Part shown: piece by piece, positions 38,113-45,395 of the stretch
Layout of the letters: each line of letters begins with the position of its first letter
How positions within the stretch are numbered: the first letter of the stretch is position 1
Assembly: GCA_028291945.1 (NCBI GenBank)
Contig: JAQGNH010000172.1
Location: forward strand, 1-45,395
DNA from: Betaproteobacteria bacterium
GTDB lineage: Bacteria; Pseudomonadota; Gammaproteobacteria; Burkholderiales; SG8-41
Length of the DNA: 45,395 nucleotides
Direction: 5' to 3'
Position numbers and translations under genes: made by a program
The notes under the pieces: generated by a model
The model's database searches: none
Told to the model about the DNA's origin: nothing
Seen by the model: only the letters and a program-made list of their open reading frames with translations

Positions 38113-38826
38113 ATGAAAATCGAAGTCACTGCATATCCCCGCACGCAGCAGGGCACGGGTGCGAGCCGCCGCCTGCGCGGAAGCGGCCGGGTCCCTGGCG
38201 TCATTTACGGGGCGAACAAACCGGCGGCGCCCGTCGAGCTCGATCACAATGCCCTGATGCGTCATCTGAAGCTCGAAGCGTTTCACGCTTCGATCCTCGA
38301 CATGGCCGTGGAAGGCGGTCGCGAGCGCGTGTTGCTGCGCGACTTTCAGATGCATCCGTGGCGCCCGCTCGTCTTGCACGTGGATTTTCAGCGTGTCGAC
38401 CCCAGCAAGAAAATCCACATGCGTGTGCCGCTGCACTACATCAATGCCGAAATTTCAGAGGGCGTGAAGACCGGAGGCGGTGTAGTGACGCACATCATGA
38501 ACGAGATCGAGATTCAATGTCTGCCGGATCAGCTTCCGGAGTACATCGAAGTCGATCTGAAGGACGTGAAGCTGAACGACATCCTGCACGTGAACGACTT
38601 GCAGCTGCCTGCGGGCGTGGAGCCCATTTCGAAGCTCAAATCCGATAACCCGCCAGTGGCTTCGGTGCAGGTGCCGAAAGTGGTTGCCGTCGAAGAGGAA
38701 GTCGCAGCGCCTGTTACGGAGATCACTGCTCAGACGCCTGCCGAAGCCGCAGCTGCCGCCGAGGCAGAGAAATCCGACAAGGGTGAGAAGGGCGACAAGG
38801 GCGATAAGAAAGACAGCGCGAAGTAA
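38113..38826 (+). CDS. rplY: 50S ribosomal protein L25, long (Ctc/TL5) form
   Basis: Binds 5S rRNA in the large subunit. It has 237 residues: an L25 domain (about 1-93, with ASRRLRGSGRVPGVIYG), a second beta domain of the TL5/Ctc type (about 100-185), and a low-complexity tail of Ala/Glu then Lys/Asp/Gly (about 195-237). A GGAGAG ribosome site precedes the ATG, and a terminator follows. The long form is usual in betaproteobacteria. Confidence 0.95.
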   Translation: MKIEVTAYPRTQQGTGASRRLRGSGRVPGVIYGANKPAAPVELDHNALMRHLKLEAFHASILDMAVEGGRERVLLRDFQMHPWRPLVLHVDFQRVDPSKKIHMRVPLHYINAEISEGVKTGGGVVTHIMNEIEIQCLPDQLPEYIEVDLKDVKLNDILHVNDLQLPAGVEPISKLKSDNPPVASVQVPKVVAVEEEVAAPVTEITAQTPAEAAAAAEAEKSDKGEKGDKGDKKDSAK

Positions 38827-38843
38827 CGGCCCTCGCTTGTGCA

Positions 38844-38879
38844 AAGCCCGCCCTGTCGTCATGACGCGGCGGGCTTTTC
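38844..38879 (+). terminator. Rho-independent terminator after rplY
   Basis: AAGCCCGCC (38844-38852) pairs perfectly with GGCGGGCTT (38868-38876), followed by further T residues. It ends rplY 18 bases after its stop; pth starts 28 bases past the stem. Confidence 0.85.
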
Positions 38880-38903
38880 GTTTAGGAACTTACTCTCAAT
38901 CAC

Positions 38904-39491
38904 GTGAAGTTGATCGTCGGGCTCGGCAATCCGGGCAGAAAGTACGAAGCGACGCGCCACAACGCCGGATTCTGGTGGGTGGATGCCGTTGCTCGTACCG
39001 TGGGCGCGACGTTTCGCCGTGAGGCGGGCTTTTACGGCGATGTCGCACGTGTGCCGCGGTCTGACCTGTGGCTGCTCAAGCCCGAGACCTTCATGAACAA
39101 TTCCGGGCGCGCGGTAGGCGCGTTCGCGACGTTCTATCGCATCGCGCCCGAAGACATACTCGTAGCGCACGACGAGCTCGATCTGCCGCCGGGCGAGGTC
39201 AAGCTTAAGTTCGGCGGGGGGCTTTCCGGTAACGGTATGAAGGACGTCGCCGCTGTGCTCGGGACCAGAGACTTCTGGCGTCTGCGTATCGGCATCGGTC
39301 ACCCTCGGGATCTCGCGGCAAGCGAGCAGGAAGTCGTCGATTACGTGCTGCACGGGCCACGGGCCGACGAACGCAAGGCCATCGATGAAGCCATTGAGAA
39401 GGCCTTGGAAAGCTGGCCGCTCATCGCGGCGCACGACATGCAGGGCGCGATGTTGCGTCTACACACTAAGGATCAAAAGCGTGATCCGTGA
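38904..39491 (+). CDS. pth: Peptidyl-tRNA hydrolase Pth
   Basis: Recycles peptidyl-tRNAs dropped by ribosomes. It has 195 residues and starts at GTG. The catalytic His19 lies in RHNAGF, with Asn9 in GLGNPG, FMNNSG and HDELDLPPG also conserved. Its last codons run into a heptanucleotide repeat array, so the C-terminal end (TKDQKRDP) is partly repeat-encoded. Confidence 0.96.
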   Translation: MKLIVGLGNPGRKYEATRHNAGFWWVDAVARTVGATFRREAGFYGDVARVPRSDLWLLKPETFMNNSGRAVGAFATFYRIAPEDILVAHDELDLPPGEVKLKFGGGLSGNGMKDVAAVLGTRDFWRLRIGIGHPRDLAASEQEVVDYVLHGPRADERKAIDEAIEKALESWPLIAAHDMQGAMLRLHTKDQKRDP

Positions 39492-39522
39492 CTCGTGATC
39501 CGGTGATCCGTGATTCGTCACG
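39480..39522 (-). repeat. Heptanucleotide repeat array, inverted arm
   Basis: Units of CGTGATC, CGTGACT, CGTGATC, CGTGATT and CGTCACG (one unit is eight bases), the reverse complement of the AATCACG family. It begins within the last four codons of pth. Confidence 0.8.
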
Positions 39523-39579
39523 ATGAAGGGCGGTCGTCGACCCGCCACATCAATAACCAGGTTTGTAACCGTTTTTTCG

Positions 39580-39621
39580 AATCACGAATCACGAATCACG
39601 AGTCACGGCTCACGGCTCACG
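39580..39621 (+). repeat. Heptanucleotide repeat array, direct arm
   Basis: Six consecutive 7-base units: AATCACG three times, AGTCACG once, GCTCACG twice. With 39480-39522 it forms an inverted pair around a 57-base spacer upstream of ychF. Confidence 0.85.
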
Positions 39622-39644
39622 CCGTCTAACCAGGTAACACTTTC

Positions 39645-40739
39645 ATGTCACTCAAATGCGGTATCGTCGGCCTGCCGAACGTCGGCAAATCGACGCTGTT
39701 CAATGCGCTGACCAAGGCCGGCATTGCTGCCGAGAACTACCCGTTCTGTACGATCGAGCCGAACACCGGCATCGTGGAAGTGCCCGATCCGCGCCTGGAC
39801 GCACTGGCGGCGCTGGTGAAGCCGGAGAAGGTGGTGCCCGCCGTGGTGGAGTTCGTCGATATCGCGGGTCTCGTTGCGGGCGCGTCGAAAGGCGAAGGTC
39901 TGGGCAACCAGTTCCTCGCCAACATTCGCGAAACCGATGCGATCACGCACGTGGTGCGCTGCTTCGACGATCCCAACGTCGTTCACGTTTCCGGCAAGGT
40001 CGATCCTCTAGCGGACATCGAGACGATCACGACCGAGCTTGCGCTTGCCGATCTCGCCACGGTCGAGAAGCAGCTGGTGCGCTACGCCAAAGCCGCGCGT
40101 GCCGCCGGTGACAAGGAGGCGCAGCGCCTGGTCGCCGTGCTCGAGAAATGCCAGGCTGTCCTCAACGAAGCGCGGCCGATCAGCACGCTGGAACTGGATG
40201 ACGAACAAAGAGCGGTGCTCAGGAACCTGTCGCTGCTCACCGCGAAGCCGACGCTCTACGTCGCGAATGTGAAGGAGGACGGTTTCGAAAACAATCCGCA
40301 TCTCGCCGCGGTGCAGCGGCATGCGGCGAGCGAAGGGGCTCCGGTGGTTGCCGTTTGCGCGGCGATCGAGGCGGAGATTGGCGACATGAGCGGCGAAGAC
40401 AAGGCGATATTCTTGGCCGATATGGGCATGTCCGAGCCCGGACTCAATCGCGTCATCAGCGCGGGCTACAGTCTGCTGGGCCTGCAAACATTTTTCACTG
40501 CGGGTCCGAAAGAAGCGCGCGCGTGGACTGTCCGCCGCGGCGCGACTGCGCCCCAGGCGGCCGCCGTCATCCACACCGATTTCGAGCGCGGCTTTATCCG
40601 CGCCGAGGTCATTGCGTACGATGACTACATCAGACATAAAGGCGAGCAGGGCGCCAAGGAAGCGGGGCGCATGCGCCTCGAAGGCAAGGAGTACGTCGTC
40701 AAGGATGGCGACGTCATCTTTTTCCGATTCAACGTGTGA
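39645..40739 (+). CDS. ychF: Redox-regulated P-loop NTPase YchF
   Basis: Obg-like OLA1/YchF ATPase that binds ribosomes. It has 364 residues. G1 is GLPNVGKST (9-17), followed by [22 protein letters not shown] stands in place of the NKxD motif and explains the family's preference for ATP. The C-terminal TGS domain (about 278-364) ends VIFFRFNV. It follows pth in the usual betaproteobacterial order. Confidence 0.97.
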   Translation: MSLKCGIVGLPNVGKSTLFNALTKAGIAAENYPFCTIEPNTGIVEVPDPRLDALAALVKPEKVVPAVVEFVDIAGLVAGASKGEGLGNQFLANIRETDAITHVVRCFDDPNVVHVSGKVDPLADIETITTELALADLATVEKQLVRYAKAARAAGDKEAQRLVAVLEKCQAVLNEARPISTLELDDEQRAVLRNLSLLTAKPTLYVANVKEDGFENNPHLAAVQRHAASEGAPVVAVCAAIEAEIGDMSGEDKAIFLADMGMSEPGLNRVISAGYSLLGLQTFFTAGPKEARAWTVRRGATAPQAAAVIHTDFERGFIRAEVIAYDDYIRHKGEQGAKEAGRMRLEGKEYVVKDGDVIFFRFNV

Positions 40740-40844
40740 GTCGCCCTGCGCCGCCTCGGCAAACGTCGTTATACTGATAGTCGGGTTGCATCGCCGTTCT
40801 CGCGGCAGCGGCTCACTCGGTCGAAGCGCCATTCTGGGGGAAAC

Positions 40845-41702
40845 ATGGGCGGACACGCTGCTCGCTTAATCGCATACGTACTCACTGCAGTCATTGCGCT
40901 GGCACTGACCGGCTGCGCAGGTGTCGGCATGACGCCAGGATCGGGCGTCGATGACGATCGATTCGTCGCTGCTATCGATACCGACGACGTGCGCTTCGTG
41001 CGCAGCGCGGTGGAATCCGGCGCAATTAACGTCAATCAGCGTATCGCGGCGCCGGGATATCCTGACGGTGCCCCAATAGTCGCCATTGCAGCCCGTTCGG
41101 CGTCTCTCGAAATCCTGCGTTTCCTGATATCAGCCCGCGCCGACCTCAATGCGCGTACGCCGGTCAACGAGACGCCCCTGATGCTCGCGGCGTACTTCTT
41201 CGATGGAAATCAGAACGGCACCGAGCGGACTTCGGGTCGCTACGAGCGTGCCGTGCGTATGTTGGTCGAAGCGGGCGCAAGTCTCGAAAACGTTCCGTAT
41301 CAATACACGCCGCTTGCTTACGCGGCGTATCAGGGCAACGAGCGCATCGTGCGCTATCTGATCGAACGCGGCGCGCGCGTCAACGCCGACGCCGACGCGC
41401 AGCGCGGTGGCACGTATATCAACACCCCGTTGATGATGGCGGCGATGCAGGGACACGAGCGGATCGTGCGCTCACTGTTGCGTGCCGGAGCTGATGCGGA
41501 CGTGCGGGTTTACGGCGGCAATACCGCGGCCGAATTCGCTGCAAAGTACAATCATCGGGCGCTGGCGCAGCTTCTTCATTGCGCCCAGCGGCGCGGCGCA
41601 TCGCCCGTATCAGGGCAATGCCGTCAAATCCTCGGTAATGATATTCCTGCGGAAGGTCGACGGCTGCGCTCGGCAGACGGCGAACCCAGCGGGCGAACCT
41701 AG
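40845..41702 (+). CDS. Ankyrin-repeat lipoprotein
   Basis: A 285-residue protein with a lipoprotein signal ending LTGC (Cys24) and about five ankyrin repeats (about 37-245); the clearest are TPLAYAAYQGNERIVRYLIE and TPLMMAAMQGHERIVRSLLR. The C-terminal 40 residues are charged and unstructured. Ankyrin repeats bind other proteins; the lipid anchor puts this one in the periplasm or on the outer membrane. GGGGGAAAC precedes the ATG. No functional partner can be seen nearby. Confidence 0.85.
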   Translation: MGGHAARLIAYVLTAVIALALTGCAGVGMTPGSGVDDDRFVAAIDTDDVRFVRSAVESGAINVNQRIAAPGYPDGAPIVAIAARSASLEILRFLISARADLNARTPVNETPLMLAAYFFDGNQNGTERTSGRYERAVRMLVEAGASLENVPYQYTPLAYAAYQGNERIVRYLIERGARVNADADAQRGGTYINTPLMMAAMQGHERIVRSLLRAGADADVRVYGGNTAAEFAAKYNHRALAQLLHCAQRRGASPVSGQCRQILGNDIPAEGRRLRSADGEPSGRT

Positions 41703-41777
41703 ATCCCCTCACCCCATCCGGCTGTGGTGCCTTTAAGCTCGATGGAGTGGAGCGATCGACAGATCGCCGAAGGATGG

Positions 41778-41873
41778 GAGGTTACGGAGGGAAACCTCGG
41801 GTTTCCCTCTGTTGCTACGCCGGCCCGCCTCGCGAGCGAGGTTACGGAGGGAAACCTTGGTTTCCCTCTGTTC
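41778..41873. repeat. Tandem hairpin element, two copies 60 bp apart
   Basis: Each copy starts GAGGTTACGGAGGGAAACC and holds a perfect 10-bp stem GAGGGAAACC/GGTTTCCCTC with a loop of three bases (41787-41809) or two bases (41847-41868). They lie between the convergent ankyrin and DUF1840 genes. They may be a REP-type element or paired terminators; there is no long T tract. Confidence 0.75.
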
Positions 41874-41895
41874 CTTTACGGGCGAAGCAACGCTC

Positions 41896-42213
41896 TTAGA
41901 AAGCGCTTCGGCGTTCCTCTTCCCAGATCACGTCGGTACCCGCCTTCGCAGCCCGTTCGAGTAACTCTATGAGCGGAAAAGCGCGCTGACGCAAATTCAC
42001 CGGCGGCTCGGCATCCTCATCCTTGTTTCGGTTAGCCGTTTTCTCGATCTGTCCCGATACCGCCTGTTGCAGCCGTTCGACAGCAGCGGGGATATCCGGA
42101 GCGAGGATTGCGCCGGGCACCGCACCGCTCTGGCCCATGAGGCGCAAAAGCGTGTTCGCGACATCGCCGAACATCGTGATCGTCCCCGCCTTGGAATCAA
42201 ACCGGACCAGCAT
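41896..42213 (-). CDS. DUF1840 domain protein
   Basis: A 105-residue protein beginning MLVRFDSKAGTITMFGDVA, characteristic of DUF1840, followed by a helical region with IPAAVERLQQAV and a C-terminal helix LIELLERAAKAGTDVIWE. Function unknown. The chosen start has a GAGG-type site just upstream; the frame is open 12 codons further. It lies 19 bases after the aldehyde dehydrogenase stop and is probably in the same operon. Confidence 0.85.
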   Translation of the reverse strand: MLVRFDSKAGTITMFGDVANTLLRLMGQSGAVPGAILAPDIPAAVERLQQAVSGQIEKTANRNKDEDAEPPVNLRQRAFPLIELLERAAKAGTDVIWEEERRSAF

Positions 42214-42232
42214 GCCTCGCTCCTCGGTAATT

Positions 42233-43777
42233 CTATTCGCCCGAGGCAAATTGTATGCCCTGCGCTAGAGGCAAATCCGTACCCCAATTGATCGTGTTCG
42301 TCTGTCGCCGCATGTAAGCCTGCCACGCGTCGGACCCGGCTTCGCGGCCGCCGCCGGTTTCCTTTTCACCGCCGAAAGCGCCGCCGATTTCCGCGCCCGA
42401 TGTTCCGAGGTTCACATTCGCAATTCCGCAGTCGCTGCCCGCGGCCGAGAGAAAGCGCTCGGCATGCCGAAGATCGCGCGTAAAGAGCGAGGACGACAGG
42501 CCCTGCGGCACGTCGTTGTTGAGGGCGATCGCTTCCTCGATGGTGCTATAGCGCATCGCATAGAGGATCGGCGCGAACGTCTCGCGCTTTACCGCGCCCC
42601 AACCGGGGTCAGCGTGGACCAATGTCGGTTCCACGAAGTAACCACTGCGTCCCAGCACGCGGCCGCCGAACGCAATTTCGCCACCGGCCTGCGTGACCTC
42701 CGCGATCGTTTGTCGAAAACGGTCAACGGCAGAAGTGTCGATGAGCGGGCCCATGAGCGTTTGCGGATCGAGCGGGTCACCAATTCGAACGCCGCGATAG
42801 GCCCGTTCGAGCCGCGTCATGAGCGCCTCATAGATGGTTGCGTGAGCGATCAGGCGGCGCGTCGTGGTGCAGCGCTGTCCGGCCGTGCCCACCGCGCCGA
42901 AGAGTATGGCGCGCACGGCAAGATCGAGATCCGCGGTTTCGTCGACAATCACAGCATTGTTACCCGAGCACTCGAGCAGGTATTTTCCCATCCGCTGTGC
43001 GACGCAGGCCGCAACGCTGCGGCCTACTGCGCTCGATCCCGTAAATGACACGAGCGCAACGCGGTGATCGGCGACGAACGCTTGCGACAACGCGTCCGTG
43101 TCACTCACGAATAGCGAAAACACATCGTCGTGGCCCATCTCATGTGCGACACGATTCACCACCTGCTGCACGGCGATTGCTGTCAGCGCTGCCTTGGGCG
43201 AGGGTTTCCACACGACAGTGTTGCCCGCTATCGCGGCAATGAATGCGTTCCACGCCCACACCGCTGCCGGAAAATTGAAAGCGGTTATCACGCCGACCAC
43301 ACCGAGGGGATGCCATTGCTCGTAGAGTCGATGGTGAGGACGCTCCGAGTGCATCGTTTTGCCGTAGAGCATGCGCGACTGCCCCACCGCGAAATCAGCG
43401 ATGTCGATCATCTCCTGCACTTCGCCGTCGCCTTCAGCCTTGATCTTTCCGGTTTCGGTGGAGATGAGGCCGCCGAGCGCGTCTTTGCAGCGACGAAGCT
43501 CCACGCCTATACGCCGGACAAGCTCTCCGCGCTGCGGTGCCGGCACCTTGCGCCAAGCCTGTGCGGCTCCTGTCGCGGCAGCTATGACGCGCTCGTAGTC
43601 GTTTGCTGAACACGCCCCAGCTTGTGCGATCGCTTCGCCGGATGCAGGGTTGATCGACGGGAAAGAGCGCTCGGCTGGTAACCAAGAACCGTTACCGTAT
43701 GCGGCCGGATTTGCGGCCGAGACGCCGAGCTCTTTCAGAAGGTCTCGACTGCGGCCCGGCCCCTCTTTATGCGGCAT
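42233..43777 (-). CDS. ALDH7-type aldehyde dehydrogenase
   Basis: A 514-residue NAD-dependent dehydrogenase resembling ALDH7 (alpha-aminoadipic semialdehyde / piperideine-6-carboxylate dehydrogenase, AmaB). Catalytic Cys303 lies in GTAGQRCTT, Glu269 in LECSGNN, and Asn168 in [14 protein letters not shown]. The gene overlaps the end of the arginase-aminotransferase fusion by 11 bases. Context suggests it oxidises glutamate semialdehyde from ornithine, although the family's best known substrate is the lysine-derived homologue. An alternative ATG at 43807 has the better ribosome site; 43777 gives the usual N-terminus. Confidence 0.88.
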   Translation of the reverse strand: MPHKEGPGRSRDLLKELGVSAANPAAYGNGSWLPAERSFPSINPASGEAIAQAGACSANDYERVIAAATGAAQAWRKVPAPQRGELVRRIGVELRRCKDALGGLISTETGKIKAEGDGEVQEMIDIADFAVGQSRMLYGKTMHSERPHHRLYEQWHPLGVVGVITAFNFPAAVWAWNAFIAAIAGNTVVWKPSPKAALTAIAVQQVVNRVAHEMGHDDVFSLFVSDTDALSQAFVADHRVALVSFTGSSAVGRSVAACVAQRMGKYLLECSGNNAVIVDETADLDLAVRAILFGAVGTAGQRCTTTRRLIAHATIYEALMTRLERAYRGVRIGDPLDPQTLMGPLIDTSAVDRFRQTIAEVTQAGGEIAFGGRVLGRSGYFVEPTLVHADPGWGAVKRETFAPILYAMRYSTIEEAIALNNDVPQGLSSSLFTRDLRHAERFLSAAGSDCGIANVNLGTSGAEIGGAFGGEKETGGGREAGSDAWQAYMRRQTNTINWGTDLPLAQGIQFASGE

Positions 43778-45395
43778 GACGCTCGGCGGCGGCTTCCGCG
43801 AAGGCATGGCGTATCGCCTCGAGCGCCTCGTCCAGCTCCTCACGCGTGATCACGAGCGGAGGCGCAAAACGAACCACGGTCTGGTGCGTGTCCTTGCTGA
43901 GTATCCCGTGCTCGAGGAGCCGCAGGCATACCGCATGCGCACTCGCCACTGCCGGGTCGATGTCGACGCCGATCAACAGACCGCGGCCGCGCACTTCGCG
44001 TATGAGTGGCGAACGTATCTCCCGCAGTTGGGCCAGCAAGTAGTCGCCGAGCTCGGCCGCACGTTCGGACAAGCGTTCGTCGATCAGCACGCTGATCGCT
44101 TCGAGCCCAACGGCTGCGGCAAGCGCACTGCCACCGAAAGTGCTGCCGTGATCGCCCGGATTGAGGACACCGAGCACGTCAGTCCTTGCGCAGAATGCGG
44201 ATACGGGCAGAAGACCGCCGCCGAGCGCTTTGCCCAATATGATGCCGTCAGGGTGGACACCATCGTGGTCGGACGCGAAAAGCCGTCCTGTTCGGCCAAG
44301 GCCGGTCTGCACCTCGTCGCAGATGAGCAGCACGTTCTTGCTACGGCAGATCTCGGCGCACTGCGCCAGATATCCCACAGCAGGAACGATGATGCCGGCT
44401 TCGCCCTGGATCGGCTCCACTAGAAACGCCGCGGTGTTCGGTGTGATTGCCGCATCCAATGCGGCAGCGTCCCCGTACGGAATGCGTTTCAATCCAGGTG
44501 GAAACGGTCCGAAGCCGTTCCGGTACTGGGCCTCCGATGACATGCCGACGATGGCGATCGAACGGCCATGAAAGTTGCCGTCACACGCAATGATTTCCGC
44601 CTGGTCGTCAGGGATACCTTTGACTTTGTAGCCCCACTTGCGCGCGGTCTTGAGCGCGCTTTCCACGGCTTCGAGCCCGGTATTTGCCGGCAGCGCAAGG
44701 TCCTGTCCCGTGATCTCGCACAGGCGCTTCAGAAACAGCGGAAGACACGCGTTGTAATACGCACGCGACGTCACGGCCAGGGTCTCCGCCTGGGCTTGCA
44801 ACGCGCTGAGCAGGCGCGGATGTGCGTGACCCAAGCTGACCGCCGAATACGCGCTCATCATGTCGGTATAGCGCCGCCCGCGGTCGTCCCACAGGTGTAC
44901 ACCACGGCCTTTGACGAGCACTACCGGAAGAGGATCGTAATTGTGCGCGCCGTAGCGCTGCTCGATCACAATCGGCGAAGGCGGCACGGACAACGCTGCC
45001 TGTCCGAGCAGGATTGCATCGAGTGCATCGCCAACCAGTCCCGCAGTCGTCGCTTGCCGATCACGGTAAGGGTTGTATTCCACCACCTCGATACCGACCA
45101 GCGCGGGATGCCCGCCGTGCTCGGCGAGCGCCGCCATGAGCTCGGAGGCTCGCATGCCCCCTTCGGCAGGGCTCCCCACGCCGGGTGCATCGCCGGGGTC
45201 GATCGCATCCAGGTCCAGGGTGATTCCGAAGCCGCCGCTCGCGCATGTCACGATGCTCATGGCTTCACGCAGGGTTGCAGCCACACCGCGTCTGGCGATC
45301 TCGTCCATGAAAAAAACGCGCACGCCGAGGCGCTCCAGGAGCTCTGCTTCTCCGCGCTCGAAGCTTCTTACACCAAAGAGAACCACACATTTGGG
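43767..45395 (-). CDS. Arginase-ornithine aminotransferase fusion, partial at 5' end
   Basis: One open frame, 542 residues visible and continuing past the right edge. The first 130 or so are the C-terminal half of an arginase/ureohydrolase: [19 protein letters not shown] gives the DxDxxD metal ligands, and GIEVVEYNP the last conserved Glu. A short linker (ALSVPPSP) leads to a complete class III ornithine aminotransferase: [37 protein letters not shown], and the PLP lysine in ILGKALGGG (residue 386 counting from the GTG at 45384-45386). Expected chemistry is arginine to ornithine plus urea, then glutamate semialdehyde. Other known genes encode these as separate proteins. The N-terminal arginase half is outside the window. 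Confidence 0.9.
   Translation of the reverse strand, partial: PKCVVLFGVRSFERGEAELLERLGVRVFFMDEIARRGVAATLREAMSIVTCASGGFGITLDLDAIDPGDAPGVGSPAEGGMRASELMAALAEHGGHPALVGIEVVEYNPYRDRQATTAGLVGDALDAILLGQAALSVPPSPIVIEQRYGAHNYDPLPVVLVKGRGVHLWDDRGRRYTDMMSAYSAVSLGHAHPRLLSALQAQAETLAVTSRAYYNACLPLFLKRLCEITGQDLALPANTGLEAVESALKTARKWGYKVKGIPDDQAEIIACDGNFHGRSIAIVGMSSEAQYRNGFGPFPPGLKRIPYGDAAALDAAITPNTAAFLVEPIQGEAGIIVPAVGYLAQCAEICRSKNVLLICDEVQTGLGRTGRLFASDHDGVHPDGIILGKALGGGLLPVSAFCARTDVLGVLNPGDHGSTFGGSALAAAVGLEAISVLIDERLSERAAELGDYLLAQLREIRSPLIREVRGRGLLIGVDIDPAVASAHAVCLRLLEHGILSKDTHQTVVRFAPPLVITREELDEALEAIRHAFAEAAAERHAA

Noticed and set aside
39480-39621. Possible small CRISPR array
   Set aside because: The repeat unit is seven bases and the arrays have no unique spacers between units.
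41724-41972. 82-codon open frame with a repeated EVTEGNLGFP sequence
   Set aside because: It is produced by translating the two hairpin copies and overlaps the DUF1840 gene in antisense.

Overview
The window reads as a chromosomal segment of a GC-rich betaproteobacterium (Burkholderiales/Nitrosomonadales-like). The evidence is gene order: a coxB-ctaD-ctaG-ctaE cytochrome oxidase operon with its small accessory genes, a SURF1-SCO-ctaA-ctaB-sco assembly block beside rpoH and ftsY, and the run TPR lipoprotein-lolB-ispE-tRNA-Gln-prs-rplY-pth-ychF. No phage, insertion sequence, CRISPR array or rRNA was seen. The assignment rests on family recognition by eye, not on database searches.

Layout. 1-7.1 kb: the end of an MshN-like TPR protein, trmL, a 1,554-residue helical repeat protein with one C-terminal membrane segment, and a SPOR-like membrane protein. 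7.1-12.6 kb: comF, then the biotin genes bioB, bioF, bioH, bioC, bioD. 12.6-17.8 kb: the aa3-type oxidase structural operon, including a 29-residue assembly protein. 17.8-21.9 kb: oxidase assembly (SURF1, an SCO-like protein, haem A and haem O synthases, a SCO lipoprotein). 21.9-24.1 kb: rpoH behind a CIRCE-like operator, and ftsY. 24.2-29.3 kb: a pair of M16 peptidase genes, rsmD, coaD, a ferredoxin and mutM. 29.4-33.5 kb: a Gld-type ABC exporter with a DUF4340 protein. 33.6-40.7 kb: TPR lipoprotein, lolB, ispE, tRNA-Gln(TTG), prs, rplY, pth, ychF. 40.8-45.4 kb: an ankyrin lipoprotein, DUF1840, an ALDH7-type dehydrogenase and the visible part of an arginase-ornithine aminotransferase fusion.

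How the genes work together. The oxidase genes form a nearly complete kit: three core subunits plus CuA/CuB delivery (SCO, CtaG), haem A synthesis (CtaB, CtaA) and SURF1. The biotin genes cover pimeloyl-ACP synthesis (bioC, bioH) and ring assembly (bioF, bioD, bioB); bioA is not in view. The fused arginase/aminotransferase and the overlapping aldehyde dehydrogenase would take arginine to ornithine, glutamate semialdehyde and possibly glutamate.

The most unusual items are: the giant protein, made of 97 consecutive 14-residue units without a single insertion or deletion and arranged in a higher-order 15-unit repeat; the arginase-aminotransferase fusion; the CIRCE-like element over the rpoH promoter; and two families of intergenic heptanucleotide repeats, one of which has become the N-terminal coding sequence of bioD.
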